The notes: generated from the sequence alone by a model not told the origin. 64,000 bases of DNA from an uncultured Chryseobacterium sp. (GCA_913774355.1 CAJYGB010000016.1:124001-188000), one strand, 5' to 3'; counted from the stretch's first letter, positions 44,752 to 53,657 are shown. Numbers and translations are program-made.

Positions 44752-47700
44752 TTAAGGGATTAATTGAAGATGAACATTCAGCTGAGGATACATCATTTTA
44801 AGGTCGGAAATGATTTCGATACATTTTGCCTTATCCTGAATGGCGGTAGTTGCCGACAGATCATCCACGATTTTACCGACAATTTCTGCCGATTCTGCAT
44901 TTTTCCGGCCCTCCTTCTCCAGAAAATCAAAAATCCTGTTTTTGGCTGTACGGGATTTGTTAACCCTTGAAAGGACAGACCGGAAATAAAAGTCTAATTC
45001 TTTAAGCTTTTCAGGCCGCCCGGCTGCATACTCATTCAGATATGACGTTACAAAAAGCTGCATATTCCGGCTCGGATGCTGGCTTAATTTGATGAGATAT
45101 TCCAATCCCTGTTCTTTCCTGAAAAACTGCATAATAAGATTTTTGCCAAAATTTTCTACATCAGGCCGTACAGAATCCGCAATACCTACCAGGCAGTCCG
45201 TATCCCAGTCTTCTTCTGTAAATTTATTTCTGAAGAAATCGAATGCAAATTCTCGGCTGTCATTCCACTGTACATCCAAAATACCCAATGCGTAATTGCG
45301 GTCTGATTTTATTCTTTCAATATTATTTCTGTAAAAATCCCAGGCCCACTGCCGCACTGCCAGAAATTCGTGATCAGCGAGTGCGATGATCTGTTTTAAA
45401 GTAAATCGGTTGCTGTCTTTTACTTTTTTCAGCAACTCCAGCCCAAAAAGCTGATTTTTTACACTGTCTGCAAATAACAATCTGATAATCCTTTTTACAG
45501 GGACACTAACGATATATTCCGGAACATATTTTTCAAGATAATCTCTGAATAGCTGATGGGAGTTTTTAAATTCCTGTTCTTTCATAAGAAGGGCAAAAAG
45601 CCTTTCAAAAGTCAGCAACCGAACTTCAGAACGGGAATCCAGCCGGTCATTCAGCGAAAAAATGCATTCCACAACATCCTGATATCCGGAAGAAAGCAAT
45701 TCAAGCAGCTGCGGCCAGTTTTTGCAGATTTCTTCTTCCGGACGCTGTTTTAAAATACGGATCCCATTTGTCCTGATGGTTTCGTTGGTATTATTCAGTA
45801 ATAATTCAATAACAGAAACAGGAATTTCCGCTAAAGGATATTTTTCGGATTTCGAAAGCAGGATTTCGCTTGCCAAAAAACTGTTGTTATTTAAAGAAGA
45901 TGTCAGTAACTGGGCTATAATTTCCCAGCCAATCGATGAAAAATGTACTAGGGATGTTATTCTAAGCTTTTTCGCAGCCGATTCTGCCACGGTATTATTG
46001 CCTTCGGTATTTTCCAGAGAAAGCAGTTGGATGATTACTTTTCCGAGAAGTATTTTCTGTTTTTCTTCGGATAAGGAAACTTTCTGAAGGAGATCATTAA
46101 TAAATTCGTCAGATTCCTTTCGTGAATTCAGCATTAAATACATTATAAAATCTGTGGAATCCAGAAAATTACCGACATTGTTATTGATAGTTGTTACGGA
46201 CCAATTCCTGGCTTCCTTACTCTCGCATACCAGTAATTTTACAACAAAACCTTCGTTCTGCTTAAGTTCTTCCTGCTTTTCATATAAGGCATCCATTCCG
46301 AAATTCTGAGGGTATTCAGAAGATTTATTAAACAAAACGACCATCATTTCAGCATCTGTTTTCTGAAGTAAATCTTTATATTTTGGATGAGCAGAAACAT
46401 TTCCGTAGGCAAACTTCATCACCAGATCCATTTTTCCCTGCATCAGAAGCTGGATATATGCCTCCGGGATTTGATCCCAAAATTCAGGATAGAGCTCGGG
46501 TCTGGCCGGTTTTTCTTCCTTTTTTATGACAGGTTCTGCCAGCTTCGGAGAAATGGATGCTTTCTCTTTAGGTGAACCAAAAATGTTTTTAAACACACTG
46601 ATGATCTGATCCAATGATCCTGATTCTTTATTTTCGGAACCCTCTTCAGATGCTGTTGTGTTTTGCTCCACTTTAGTCATCTTACTGGGCTGATAATAAT
46701 ATTCGGTGCTGTAAAACCGTTCTTTTTTAATGTAGAATTCGAGATTTGAACCCATTTTACGGCTCCTGTCATTACCGAAAAGGATTACTGTAAGAAGCGG
46801 AGAGCGGTAGCATTCGGGATAATCTACTACGGTATAGTAATATTTATTATCATTCCAATTGTAAGATCCATAATCGCTTAAAGGGCCTTTTTGCGCCGGA
46901 AGATAGCTTTCATCGGTATATTGAATAAGCGTATTTACCGCAAACTTAAGATATTCTACGACTTTATTCTGCTGCCCAAGCTCTTTTAAATAGTATAAGC
47001 TGTTCTTCTGAAAATAAAGCTTGGTGAAATTTGAAAACGCAATTCTACTCTCTTCACCGGAAAGTTCCTTTCTTACATTTACCGTGCTTCCGATCTGGTA
47101 AAAATACTGATTCTGATTCCAGGCTTCTTTATCAAGGCTTGCTGTTCTTCTAAACAGGGGAGCGGTTTTTTCAAATAAAAACGAAAGCACTCCCAAGATC
47201 TGCGCATCATCCCTGAAACGCGCTAATTTATAAATAGCCCGGATATGTCTGAAATAGGGCGGCTCGAAAGGGATTTCCCAGAGGATCTCTTCAATGAACC
47301 GAACCAGTGAAGGGTAAGGCTTCGACAACAGATAAAGGTAAAACAGCTCTTCCGCTTTTTCTTTATTCTGAAATCTTCCGGAATAATGCTGTTTCAAGCT
47401 CTCATAATCTCCTCTGTCAATAAAATCTTTGATATCCGAAGGCAGGCTTTCCAGTAATTCGGAAACTATTTTTTCCAGCCCGGAATCTTTATGAATTGCC
47501 AAAAGCGCATCGATCGCAACATTTCTGATATATCGTTTATGCCTTGTACTATGGGCAATGCTGTAAAGAAGTTCGGAAGCCTGGGTAATCTTTAAAGTTC
47601 TGATCGCGAAAACAGAAGCATACAACTGCATTTCATTACCTCTCGTTGCAAGTTTCAGGATATAAGGTATGGCAGCCTCCACTTTCATCTGGGCTGCTTT

Positions 47701-48078
47701 CCAAATGACACGGGAAGTTTTCCACTCCGTTCTGAAAGAATTGATTCCCAGCGTTGCATCCTCAAGACGTTTTAGAATAACACCTTCTGCTGAATTCATA
47801 TTCACGACATCAAGCGACGGAAGTTCTACAAACACCTCGATTTCAGACTGATATCCTTTATTTCTTTTTTCCTTTTCAAGCTGATCAAAAATACTTTCTG
47901 CTTTTTCCTTAGAGACAAAGTCAGGTGTTTTACTTCCTTCTTTCAATGCAGCTCCCCGCCTTCCATAGCGGAAATTTACAATAAATGCATCCGGATTTAT
48001 TTCACAAAGGTCTATTTCATAAACTTTATCAGATTTTCCTTCGTGGAAAAAAAGTTTGGCTTGTTTAATAATTTTCAT
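44752..48078 (-). CDS. Large WGR-domain/HEAT-like repeat protein of the retron operon
   Basis: 1108 residues. An N-terminal WGR domain (about 5-70, FHEGKSDKVYEIDLCE, NFRYGRRGAALKEG) is followed by about 1000 residues of helical repeats with ARM/HEAT character (IPYILKLATRGNEMQLYASV, VAIDALLAIHKDSG and others) and a MolR/DUF4132-like body. WGR domains are nucleic-acid binding modules in PARPs and MolR. It has no obvious enzyme motif. Tight coupling with the RT (43 bp) and SWIM genes (3 bp) suggests it is the effector or sensor body of the retron. Confidence 0.85.
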   Translation of the reverse strand: MKIIKQAKLFFHEGKSDKVYEIDLCEINPDAFIVNFRYGRRGAALKEGSKTPDFVSKEKAESIFDQLEKEKRNKGYQSEIEVFVELPSLDVVNMNSAEGVILKRLEDATLGINSFRTEWKTSRVIWKAAQMKVEAAIPYILKLATRGNEMQLYASVFAIRTLKITQASELLYSIAHSTRHKRYIRNVAIDALLAIHKDSGLEKIVSELLESLPSDIKDFIDRGDYESLKQHYSGRFQNKEKAEELFYLYLLSKPYPSLVRFIEEILWEIPFEPPYFRHIRAIYKLARFRDDAQILGVLSFLFEKTAPLFRRTASLDKEAWNQNQYFYQIGSTVNVRKELSGEESRIAFSNFTKLYFQKNSLYYLKELGQQNKVVEYLKFAVNTLIQYTDESYLPAQKGPLSDYGSYNWNDNKYYYTVVDYPECYRSPLLTVILFGNDRSRKMGSNLEFYIKKERFYSTEYYYQPSKMTKVEQNTTASEEGSENKESGSLDQIISVFKNIFGSPKEKASISPKLAEPVIKKEEKPARPELYPEFWDQIPEAYIQLLMQGKMDLVMKFAYGNVSAHPKYKDLLQKTDAEMMVVLFNKSSEYPQNFGMDALYEKQEELKQNEGFVVKLLVCESKEARNWSVTTINNNVGNFLDSTDFIMYLMLNSRKESDEFINDLLQKVSLSEEKQKILLGKVIIQLLSLENTEGNNTVAESAAKKLRITSLVHFSSIGWEIIAQLLTSSLNNNSFLASEILLSKSEKYPLAEIPVSVIELLLNNTNETIRTNGIRILKQRPEEEICKNWPQLLELLSSGYQDVVECIFSLNDRLDSRSEVRLLTFERLFALLMKEQEFKNSHQLFRDYLEKYVPEYIVSVPVKRIIRLLFADSVKNQLFGLELLKKVKDSNRFTLKQIIALADHEFLAVRQWAWDFYRNNIERIKSDRNYALGILDVQWNDSREFAFDFFRNKFTEEDWDTDCLVGIADSVRPDVENFGKNLIMQFFRKEQGLEYLIKLSQHPSRNMQLFVTSYLNEYAAGRPEKLKELDFYFRSVLSRVNKSRTAKNRIFDFLEKEGRKNAESAEIVGKIVDDLSATTAIQDKAKCIEIISDLKMMYPQLNVHLQLIP

Positions 48079-48121
48079 CTATCTTTTGAGTTAAGATGTT
48101 GATATTTATATCCTTGTTAGA

Positions 48122-49636
48122 TTAAAAGATGTTCCACCAGTCTGCTTTTTCTTCTTTTGTAACGATTATTTTCCGTTCAGTTTCAGTATTTTCGGCGGGC
48201 TCAAGTACTTCGGGGATTATTTCATTGACTTCAACAAAAGGAACTCCGTGTCTGGTAATAATTGTTTTTAATTTTTCTTTAAAAGCAGATGCTTTGGAAG
48301 GATTTACCATATGGACGAAATTAATATAACCTTCAACAGCATGGATGAGATGATCTGCCCTGCCCCAGGTCTGATCCTGCCAGCCGTTAATTTCGATATT
48401 ATGCAGGAGCGCCCTGAATTTTCTGAGTTTTGCACGTTCTACATTCAGCTTCTCATTAACCACGATTCCGGTTACTTTCTGCTGATGCTTCCGTCTCATA
48501 ATATGAAGCTTATCCGGATGAATTGTAAAATTTTCATCACTGATAATCTTTTTAACGAAATACAAAAGCCTGCCGGCATTATGTTCTGCATCCCCGTCGG
48601 CAGAAAACGTCAGATCATCCGCATAACGTGTGTAGGTAAACCCTAGTTTTTTTGCCAGCCCCTGTAATCTCTTATCTAATTTATAGGAGATCATATTACT
48701 GATTGCCGGGCTTGCGGGCGAGCCCTGCGGTAAAAAACGTTCCCCTTTCTGAACGAAATAGGTAAGACCGTCTATTAAAACTTCTTCTGTATGTGCCTGC
48801 GTGCAGATCAATGCAAAGATGGTTGAAAGCTGTTCCGAATATCCTAGTTTTGAAAACAGACCTTTTACTCTTTTATAACTTATGGAAGGAAAAAAATCCT
48901 TTAAATCAATATTAATGATAACAGCTTTTCCCAAATGCGGTGCTGCATTCGTAACAATTGATTTTCTGGAGACAAAACCATGTGCAACATCTCCTACCGG
49001 AAGCCTGTTTAAAATATTATTTAAAATCCATTGCTGAAACAACCTCAGCTGGGGTTTCGGAGCAGATATTTTTCTTTTTCCGCCAGATTTTTTAGAAATT
49101 TCGAAGATATGGTAATGTATTCTTTCCGAAACATTCCTGTTAAAAGCAAGATATCTGATCTGAGAGAGGCTAAATCCTGATTGCCGGCTGAAATCTGATA
49201 CATCCTCAAAAACGGGAAGTGAAAGCCGATGCAGCTTTTCAATGTCGGATTCCTTTTGCTGAAGGCCTTTTGAAACATTTTCACCTAGATAGAGAACCTG
49301 TTGCTGTTGCAATTTTTTCCAGGAATCAGCTTTATCGAGGCGTTTTTTTTCGTTCTCCTGTTTTGTTATTTCCCTTTTCGCTTTTGCTTCCTGCATACGC
49401 TTTTTACGCATTTCCCGAAGCATCTCTTCCTGATCTTCATATTTCCTGTTTTTTGCAATCAGCTCCTGCAATTCTTTCTGCAGAATAGCTTCTTTCTGAA
49501 TCAACTGTTCGGGTAAGGAAGGGGTGGAAGTTTCTTCCCAGAAACCAAGTCTCTTCATCTCTTCTAAGATGTAGCTGTCTTTGGAAGAAGCTTTTATACG
49601 GTCGTAAATCTGTTGTCTGCTAAGATTTTGTGACAT
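48122..49636 (-). CDS. Retron-type reverse transcriptase with N-terminal coiled coil
   Basis: 504 residues. An unusual N-terminal charged coiled coil (about 40-125, QELIAKNRKYEDQEEMLREM...KREITKQENEKKR) precedes the RT. RT motifs: KSGGKRKISAP (motif 1), NAAPH (230-234), the catalytic-Asp motif INIDLKDFFPSI, GSPASPAISN, YADD (338-341) and VTG (388-390). NAxxH and VTG mark retron RTs and bind the msr-msd RNA. The start at 49636 follows the terminator-like hairpin of the ncRNA. Retrons act as anti-phage systems; the co-encoded WGR/HEAT and SWIM proteins are likely effectors. Confidence 0.94.
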   Translation of the reverse strand: MSQNLSRQQIYDRIKASSKDSYILEEMKRLGFWEETSTPSLPEQLIQKEAILQKELQELIAKNRKYEDQEEMLREMRKKRMQEAKAKREITKQENEKKRLDKADSWKKLQQQQVLYLGENVSKGLQQKESDIEKLHRLSLPVFEDVSDFSRQSGFSLSQIRYLAFNRNVSERIHYHIFEISKKSGGKRKISAPKPQLRLFQQWILNNILNRLPVGDVAHGFVSRKSIVTNAAPHLGKAVIINIDLKDFFPSISYKRVKGLFSKLGYSEQLSTIFALICTQAHTEEVLIDGLTYFVQKGERFLPQGSPASPAISNMISYKLDKRLQGLAKKLGFTYTRYADDLTFSADGDAEHNAGRLLYFVKKIISDENFTIHPDKLHIMRRKHQQKVTGIVVNEKLNVERAKLRKFRALLHNIEINGWQDQTWGRADHLIHAVEGYINFVHMVNPSKASAFKEKLKTIITRHGVPFVEVNEIIPEVLEPAENTETERKIIVTKEEKADWWNIF

Positions 49637-49654
49637 GGAGGTGTGCTTTTTTTA

Positions 49655-49685
49655 AATGAAAAGCCCTATAACTGAATAGGGCTTT
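49655..49685 (-). terminator. Hairpin between retron ncRNA and RT gene
   Basis: A perfect 10-bp stem (AAAGCCCTAT and its complement, 49660-49669 with 49676-49685) on the minus strand is followed by TTTTC. It could partly terminate the ncRNA before the RT gene, allowing a high ncRNA to mRNA ratio. Confidence 0.65.
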
Positions 49686-49689
49686 GCTT

Positions 49690-49903
49690 TTGATAAACCT
49701 TCGTATTTTCTAAGGACTATATCTATCAACTCCAGAAAATGGTACTGGTAGGTACCTTTATTTTCCCGGAAAATGAACTGAAAAGGTACCTACCAGTACC
49801 ATTTTCACCATTAAGATAGTATGTAGTGAAGTAAGCTATGCAATTTCACATCGATGACGAAACATCATCATTTCTTAAAAAAGAAAAGCAAGGATCTATC
49901 TTT
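49690..49903 (-). ncRNA. Candidate retron msr-msd RNA
   Basis: On the minus strand, directly upstream of the RT. a1 is at 49900-49883 and a2 at 49710-49692; they pair GATAGA(U)CCTT with AAGGTTTATC, then TTTTC with GAAAA after a small loop. Between them lie two msr stems (GATGA/TCATC at 49853-49869 and GTGAA/TTCAC at 49826-49849) and the msd stem: a perfect 24-bp hairpin (arms 49736-49759 and 49782-49805) with an inner palindrome ATTTTCC/GGAAAAT. This is the order 5' a1-msr-msd-a2 3' expected for a retron. The a1/a2 ends and the branch G are inferred, not shown. Confidence 0.82.
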
Positions 49904-49905
49904 TT

Positions 49906-49936
49906 CAAATATATTAAAAATTACAATTGCACCCAA
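49906..49936 (-). promoter_or_regulatory. Promoter of the retron ncRNA
   Basis: On the minus strand TTG (49936-49934), 20 bases, TATATTTG (49913-49906). Transcription is expected to start near 49900, exactly where the a1 arm begins. Confidence 0.72.
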
Positions 49937-50097
49937 TATTATCTGCACTATTTTATTTTTTGAAAGGGCTGCACACTGCTCCAATGCTTACTTTAAGAAA
50001 GAACATTTCTAAAGACACGAAAATACAAATGATACTTTCCAAAGGTTACGGAATATTAAACTCGACTGAATGAATTTCGGAAAAACTATTTAAAAAT

Positions 50098-50132
50098 AAA
50101 ACCCTTTGTAGAATAAATTTACAAAGGGTTTT
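50098..50132. terminator. Terminator hairpin upstream of retron
   Basis: The stem AAAACCCTTTGTA (50098-50110) with TACAAAGGGTTTT (50120-50132) is perfect, 13 bp, loop 9, with T-runs usable on either strand. It may end transcription from the tRNA-Leu gene read leftward and insulate the retron promoter. Confidence 0.65.
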
Positions 50133-50260
50133 ACTTAACTGAGAAGGAAACGAATTTAATCTGATTTCAGACGTTTTGCTAACAATATAATGAAAGCAAA
50201 AACAGACTAAGATCTGCTTGATTGAATACTTTTTACATATTCATCAATTTCCAAAAAATG

Positions 50261-50342
50261 TGCGGATGAAGGGACTCGAACCCCCATGCCTTGCGGCACC
50301 AGATCCTGATTCTGGCGTGGCTACCAATTACACCACATCCGC
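50261..50342 (-). tRNA. tRNA-Leu (anticodon CAG)
   Basis: Acceptor stem GCGGATG/CATCCGC, anticodon stem CCAGA/TCTGG with loop ATCAGGA (anticodon CAG, reads CUG), a long variable arm as in Leu tRNAs and a T-loop TTCGAGT. It lies alone about 320 bp upstream of the retron promoter. Its 3' end is next to a hairpin-rich spacer. Confidence 0.93.
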
Positions 50343-51151
50343 ATTAAGGGTACAAACATAAGATTTTTTTAGGAAAAATGGAAACGGAGATTATAAATTT
50401 GTATATCCGAAACAATAAGTAACTGAATGTAAGCAAAAAAAATCCTATTCCGGTTGACCGATTATTACATACCGGACGTATAATTCTGAACAAAAAAGCT
50501 TTGCCATTTTGTTAAAGCTACATCCAAACAGATTAAAAGGATCATTTACTTCACGCGAAAATGTCTGTTAACTTGGCAATGATTTCTTAACAAAGGGAAT
50601 CCGGCAGGCTTATTATAACTTGTTTACCCTGTTTTTTATTGTGATTATAAATTTTAAAATTCCGTCTTTATTTTTTGGAATTTTTCAAAATGCCCATGGA
50701 TTTTTATTATTCAAAATTTGTTATGTTTTTAAATTACACTCATTTTTGAAGTGTAAATGAATGAGCGATTGTAAAAATTTGAAAATGGAAACCATAAAAA
50801 AGCAACTCCGTATACCTTGAGGTTGACAAAAACACAAGACCATTACAACATAGAATTAAAAAAGTGGAATGAGGAGGTAAGTTTATTGGAAAAGCTGAGG
50901 CGGTAAATACCGTAAATCCGAAGTAGAAGACAGGCTGAAAGGAAGAAAGGAAGAAGGAAGCTGGATGCCGGAAGTTTCTTCTGCTGATATATTGTTACCC
51001 GCCTTACCGATTAAATGATCTTGTTTGCCTGCTGTAAAGAGAAAATAGAAGATAAAAAGACTCTCACACCGCCTCTCAATAGATTAGCGTGGTACAAAGC
51101 TATTTTTATCTAAATCATGGAAAAATTATCCGGTACCGGAGCGAGCTGTAA
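50343..51151. other. Gene-poor region with possible decayed reading frames and a dispersed repeat
   Basis: There is no complete gene in about 800 bp. Two short frames could be remnants of one protein in different frames: METIKKQLRIP (50785-50820) and LTKTQDHYNIELKKWNEEVS and on (50823-50906, from TTG). A Lys/Trp pattern is visible but no family. The second copy of the dispersed GGAAGAAG repeat is at 50941-51003. Upstream is AT-rich DNA. Confidence 0.4.
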
Positions 51152-51192
51152 AAACAAAAAACCTCCGTAATGATTCATTACGGAGGTTTTTT
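51152..51192 (-). terminator. Terminator of the tRNA Leu-Gly-Leu operon
   Basis: A perfect 17-bp stem (51156-51172 and 51176-51192, core CCTCCGTAATG/CATTACGGAGG) with loop ATT, preceding a T-run on the minus strand (TTTTTTGTTTTT). Confidence 0.88.
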
Positions 51193-51194
51193 TG

Positions 51195-51278
51195 TACCCC
51201 GGGCGGGACTTGAACCCGCACGCCAAAAGAGGCACAGGATTTTAAGTCCTGCGTGTCTACCAGTTCCACCACCAGGGC
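51195..51278 (-). tRNA. tRNA-Leu (anticodon TAA)
   Basis: Acceptor GCCCTGG, anticodon stem AGGA/TCCT with loop CTTAAAA (anticodon TAA, reads UUA), long variable arm, T-loop TTCAAGT. The last gene of a three-tRNA leftward cluster. Confidence 0.93.
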
Positions 51279-51283
51279 AGGCG

Positions 51284-51359
51284 TGGAGCGAAAAACGGGA
51301 TTCGAACCCGCGACCCCAACCTTGGCAAGGTTGTGCTCTACCAGCTGAGCTATTTTCGC
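51284..51359 (-). tRNA. tRNA-Gly (anticodon GCC)
   Basis: Acceptor GCGAAAA/TTTTCGC, D arm AGCTCAGCTGGTAGAGC, anticodon stem CAACC/GGTTG with loop TTGCCAA (GCC) and T-loop TTCGAAT. The 3' CCA is encoded (TGG at 51284-51286 on the plus strand). Confidence 0.95.
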
Positions 51360-51365
51360 AAACTG

Positions 51366-51447
51366 TGCGGATGAAGGGACTCGAACCCCCACGCCTCACG
51401 GCACCAGATCCTAAGTCTGGCGTGGCTACCAATTACACCACATCCGC
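51366..51447 (-). tRNA. tRNA-Leu (anticodon TAG)
   Basis: The same sequence scaffold as the tRNA at 50261-50342 (acceptor GCGGATG, D arm and T arm almost identical), but the loop is CTTAGGA (anticodon TAG, reads CUA). The two are obvious duplicates that diverged in the anticodon loop. Confidence 0.94.
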
Positions 51448-51624
51448 AGTTTTTATTAAGTTGTATTTTAAAGAACTTGTTTCGTTTTCAGTGGTGCAAA
51501 GATAGGAGAATTTCTTTTATCTCCAAACTTTTCAACGAAAAAAATTAAAATTTTTAGATTTTTTTTTCGGCATACTCTTTATTACGATTGATTTTCTTAC
51601 TTTTACACCGTTAATTAATATGAT

Positions 51625-52002
51625 ATGGAATTACAAGGAACGGTAAAGAAAATATTTGATCCACAGACTTTTGCAAGTGGCTTTCAGAAGAGAGAAATGG
51701 TTATTTTAACGCAGGAGCAGTATCCGCAGCCAATAAACATCGAATTCTTATCTGACAAGATCAGTTTATTGGATAATTTAAAAGAGGGTGAAAACGTAAA
51801 AGTGGGAATCAACATCCGAGGGAGAGAATGGGTTTCTCCTCAGGGCGAGACCAAATACTTTAACTCTATTACAGGATGGAGAGTGGAGAAAGTTTTTGAA
51901 AACGGTTCAGAACCTACCCAGGCAGCTCCTTCTCAATCGGCTTCCCCGGTTTCCAACGAGAATCCTTTTGCAGGAGACGACGACGACGATCTTCCTTTCT
52001 AA
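51625..52002 (+). CDS. DUF3127 protein with SSB-like acidic tail
   Basis: 125 residues. An OB-fold-like N-terminal domain (about 1-85, MELQGTVKKIFDPQTFASGF, EMVILTQEQYPQPINIEF) is the DUF3127 core. The linker is Ala/Ser/Pro-rich and the C-terminal tip is GDDDDDLPF. That tip is strikingly like the SSB C-terminal peptide (DDDIPF) that recruits DNA-repair enzymes, so a single-strand DNA binding role is likely. Common in Bacteroidota. Confidence 0.88.
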   Translation: MELQGTVKKIFDPQTFASGFQKREMVILTQEQYPQPINIEFLSDKISLLDNLKEGENVKVGINIRGREWVSPQGETKYFNSITGWRVEKVFENGSEPTQAAPSQSASPVSNENPFAGDDDDDLPF

Positions 52003-52023
52003 TTAAAAGATGACATAAAATAT

Positions 52024-52052
52024 AAATCCTGCTTTTACGGCGGGATTTTTTT
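52024..52052 (+). terminator. Terminator after DUF3127 gene
   Basis: The stem AAATCCTGC/GCGGGATTT (one G-U pair; 52024-52032 with 52040-52048) is followed by T residues. Confidence 0.7.
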
Positions 52053-52059
52053 TCCGAAT

Positions 52060-52713
52060 ATGTTCCGATTAGACGAAAACGAGATTTCATTTCCCGATCC
52101 GGAAATTTACGACGGGCATGAAGGAGTTATAGCCCTCGGCGGGGACCTCTCGATCGAGCGGATATGGTTTGCTTATCAGCTGGGTATTTTTCCCTGGTAC
52201 AACCCCGGAGAAGAAATTCTCTGGTGGTGTCCTGATCCGAGATTCGTACTGTTTCCAGGTGAACTTAAAGTTTCCAAATCCATGCGCAAAATACTGGACC
52301 GGAATGTTTTTACCTTTTCAGAAAACCAAAATTTCAGGGAGGTTATCAAAAACTGTCAGGAAATCAGCCGCCGCGGACAGGACGGGACGTGGCTATCGGA
52401 CGAGCTGATGCGGACTTTTATTCAGTTGCACGAATATGGGCTGGCAAAAAGTAGTGAGGTATGGCAGGACGGAGTGCTGGTCGGCGGATTTTACGGGCTC
52501 CAGATCGGTAAGGTATTCTGTGGGGAGAGCATGTTTGCCAAAGTAAGCAATGCTTCCAAAGCAGGCTTTATACATTTTGTGGAAACCCACAGGGACAGCC
52601 TTGAGATCATCGACTGCCAGTCGCACACCGAACACCTTGAAAGCCTCGGTGCACGAATGATCGCCAAAAAAGAATTTTTAAAAATTTTACACGAAAACAA
52701 TGAACGCAGATAA
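52060..52713 (+). CDS. aat: Leucyl/phenylalanyl-tRNA-protein transferase
   Basis: 217 residues. FPDPEIYDGHEGVIALGGDL, LGIFPWYNPGEEILWWCPDP, GQDGTWLSDELM, VGGFYGLQIGKVFCGESMF and SLGARMIAKKEFL are all Aat signatures. It attaches Leu or Phe to N-terminal Lys/Arg of proteins, marking them for ClpS-ClpAP degradation. Normal length. It overlaps the DMT gene by 14 bp. Confidence 0.95.
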   Translation: MFRLDENEISFPDPEIYDGHEGVIALGGDLSIERIWFAYQLGIFPWYNPGEEILWWCPDPRFVLFPGELKVSKSMRKILDRNVFTFSENQNFREVIKNCQEISRRGQDGTWLSDELMRTFIQLHEYGLAKSSEVWQDGVLVGGFYGLQIGKVFCGESMFAKVSNASKAGFIHFVETHRDSLEIIDCQSHTEHLESLGARMIAKKEFLKILHENNERR

Positions 52714-53590
52714 AGAGAAGTGGATTCTTTTGGTCGTACTTAGCCTGATCTGGGGCTCTTCTTTTATTTTAATTAAAAAATCGTTAGACCATTTCAGCCC
52801 TTATCAGGTAGGTGCTTTAAGGGTCTTGATCGCAGGAATCATTCTGATGCCGGTGGCGATTTCAAAGTATAAACTGTTCCCGAAAAAACATGTAAAATGG
52901 CTTATTTTAGCCGCTTTTACCGGAAATTTCATTCCGATGTTCCTGTTTCCTATTGCAGAAACGAAAGTAAGCAGCAGCATTGCCGGAATTATCAATTCAA
53001 TGATGCCTATTTTCGTGATAATCGTCGGAGCACTGGTCTGGAAGTTTGAAACCACAAAACGGCAGATCACCGGGACCTTTATCAGTTTTTCAGGAGTTTG
53101 CGTGCTGGCTTTCGGCGGAAGCGGCGATGAAGGAGAATTTAAATTGATCCCTATCCTCCTGCTGTTGATGGCAACTTTATGCTATGCCATCAGCACCACA
53201 ACGGTAAAATCTAAGCTCATGGAGGTTTCTTCCACTGTACTCTCTGCATTCGTATTTTCTTTCGTATTGTTTCTGCCATCGCTGATTGCGTTGATGGGTA
53301 CCGGGTTTTTCTCCACCTTTAGCCTGGATCGGAACCATCTGACCGGACTGATGTTCGTAAGCCTGTTATCGGTATTCGGAACCGGTCTCGCCATGATGAT
53401 GAACTATCGTTTACTAAAAGTTTCTTCGCCACTATTTGCTTCCACGGTTACTCTGCTGATGCCGATCGTAGCTATCATCTGGGGCGTTCTGGACGGTGAG
53501 AAGCTTTCAGTAATCCAGTTTTTTGGAGCAGGCATTATCATTGCCGGGCTGATATTTTTAAGAGCGAAACCGAACATTATAAACAAATAA
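52700..53590 (+). CDS. DMT (EamA) family transporter
   Basis: 296 residues with ten membrane helices in two EamA repeats (repeat 1 about 5-135, SLIWGSSFILIKKSLDHFSP; repeat 2 about 150-290, TLLMPIVAIIWGVLDGEKLS). Likely a metabolite exporter of unknown substrate. It overlaps aat and ends before a bidirectional terminator. Confidence 0.9.
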   Translation: MNADKEKWILLVVLSLIWGSSFILIKKSLDHFSPYQVGALRVLIAGIILMPVAISKYKLFPKKHVKWLILAAFTGNFIPMFLFPIAETKVSSSIAGIINSMMPIFVIIVGALVWKFETTKRQITGTFISFSGVCVLAFGGSGDEGEFKLIPILLLLMATLCYAISTTTVKSKLMEVSSTVLSAFVFSFVLFLPSLIALMGTGFFSTFSLDRNHLTGLMFVSLLSVFGTGLAMMMNYRLLKVSSPLFASTVTLLMPIVAIIWGVLDGEKLSVIQFFGAGIIIAGLIFLRAKPNIINK

Positions 53591-53615
53591 ATCCTGCATT
53601 ACTGCAGGATTTTTA
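53589..53615. terminator. Terminator between convergent DMT and TPR genes
   Basis: The stem AAATCCTGCA/TGCAGGATTT (53589-53598 with 53603-53612), loop TTAC, T residues after. Confidence 0.8.
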
Positions 53616-53657
53616 GTATTTAAAAGTTCAATAATTCTTTTCTAATAAACGATCCGT

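Noticed and set aside
50785..50906. Short frames METIKKQLRIP and LTKTQDHYNIELKKWNEEVS as a gene
   Set aside because: They are in different frames, short, and lack a recognisable family; noted only as possible decayed coding DNA.
51126..51505. Several open frames on both strands over the tRNA cluster
   Set aside because: They coincide with three clear tRNA genes and a terminator; tRNA sequences often stay open by chance.
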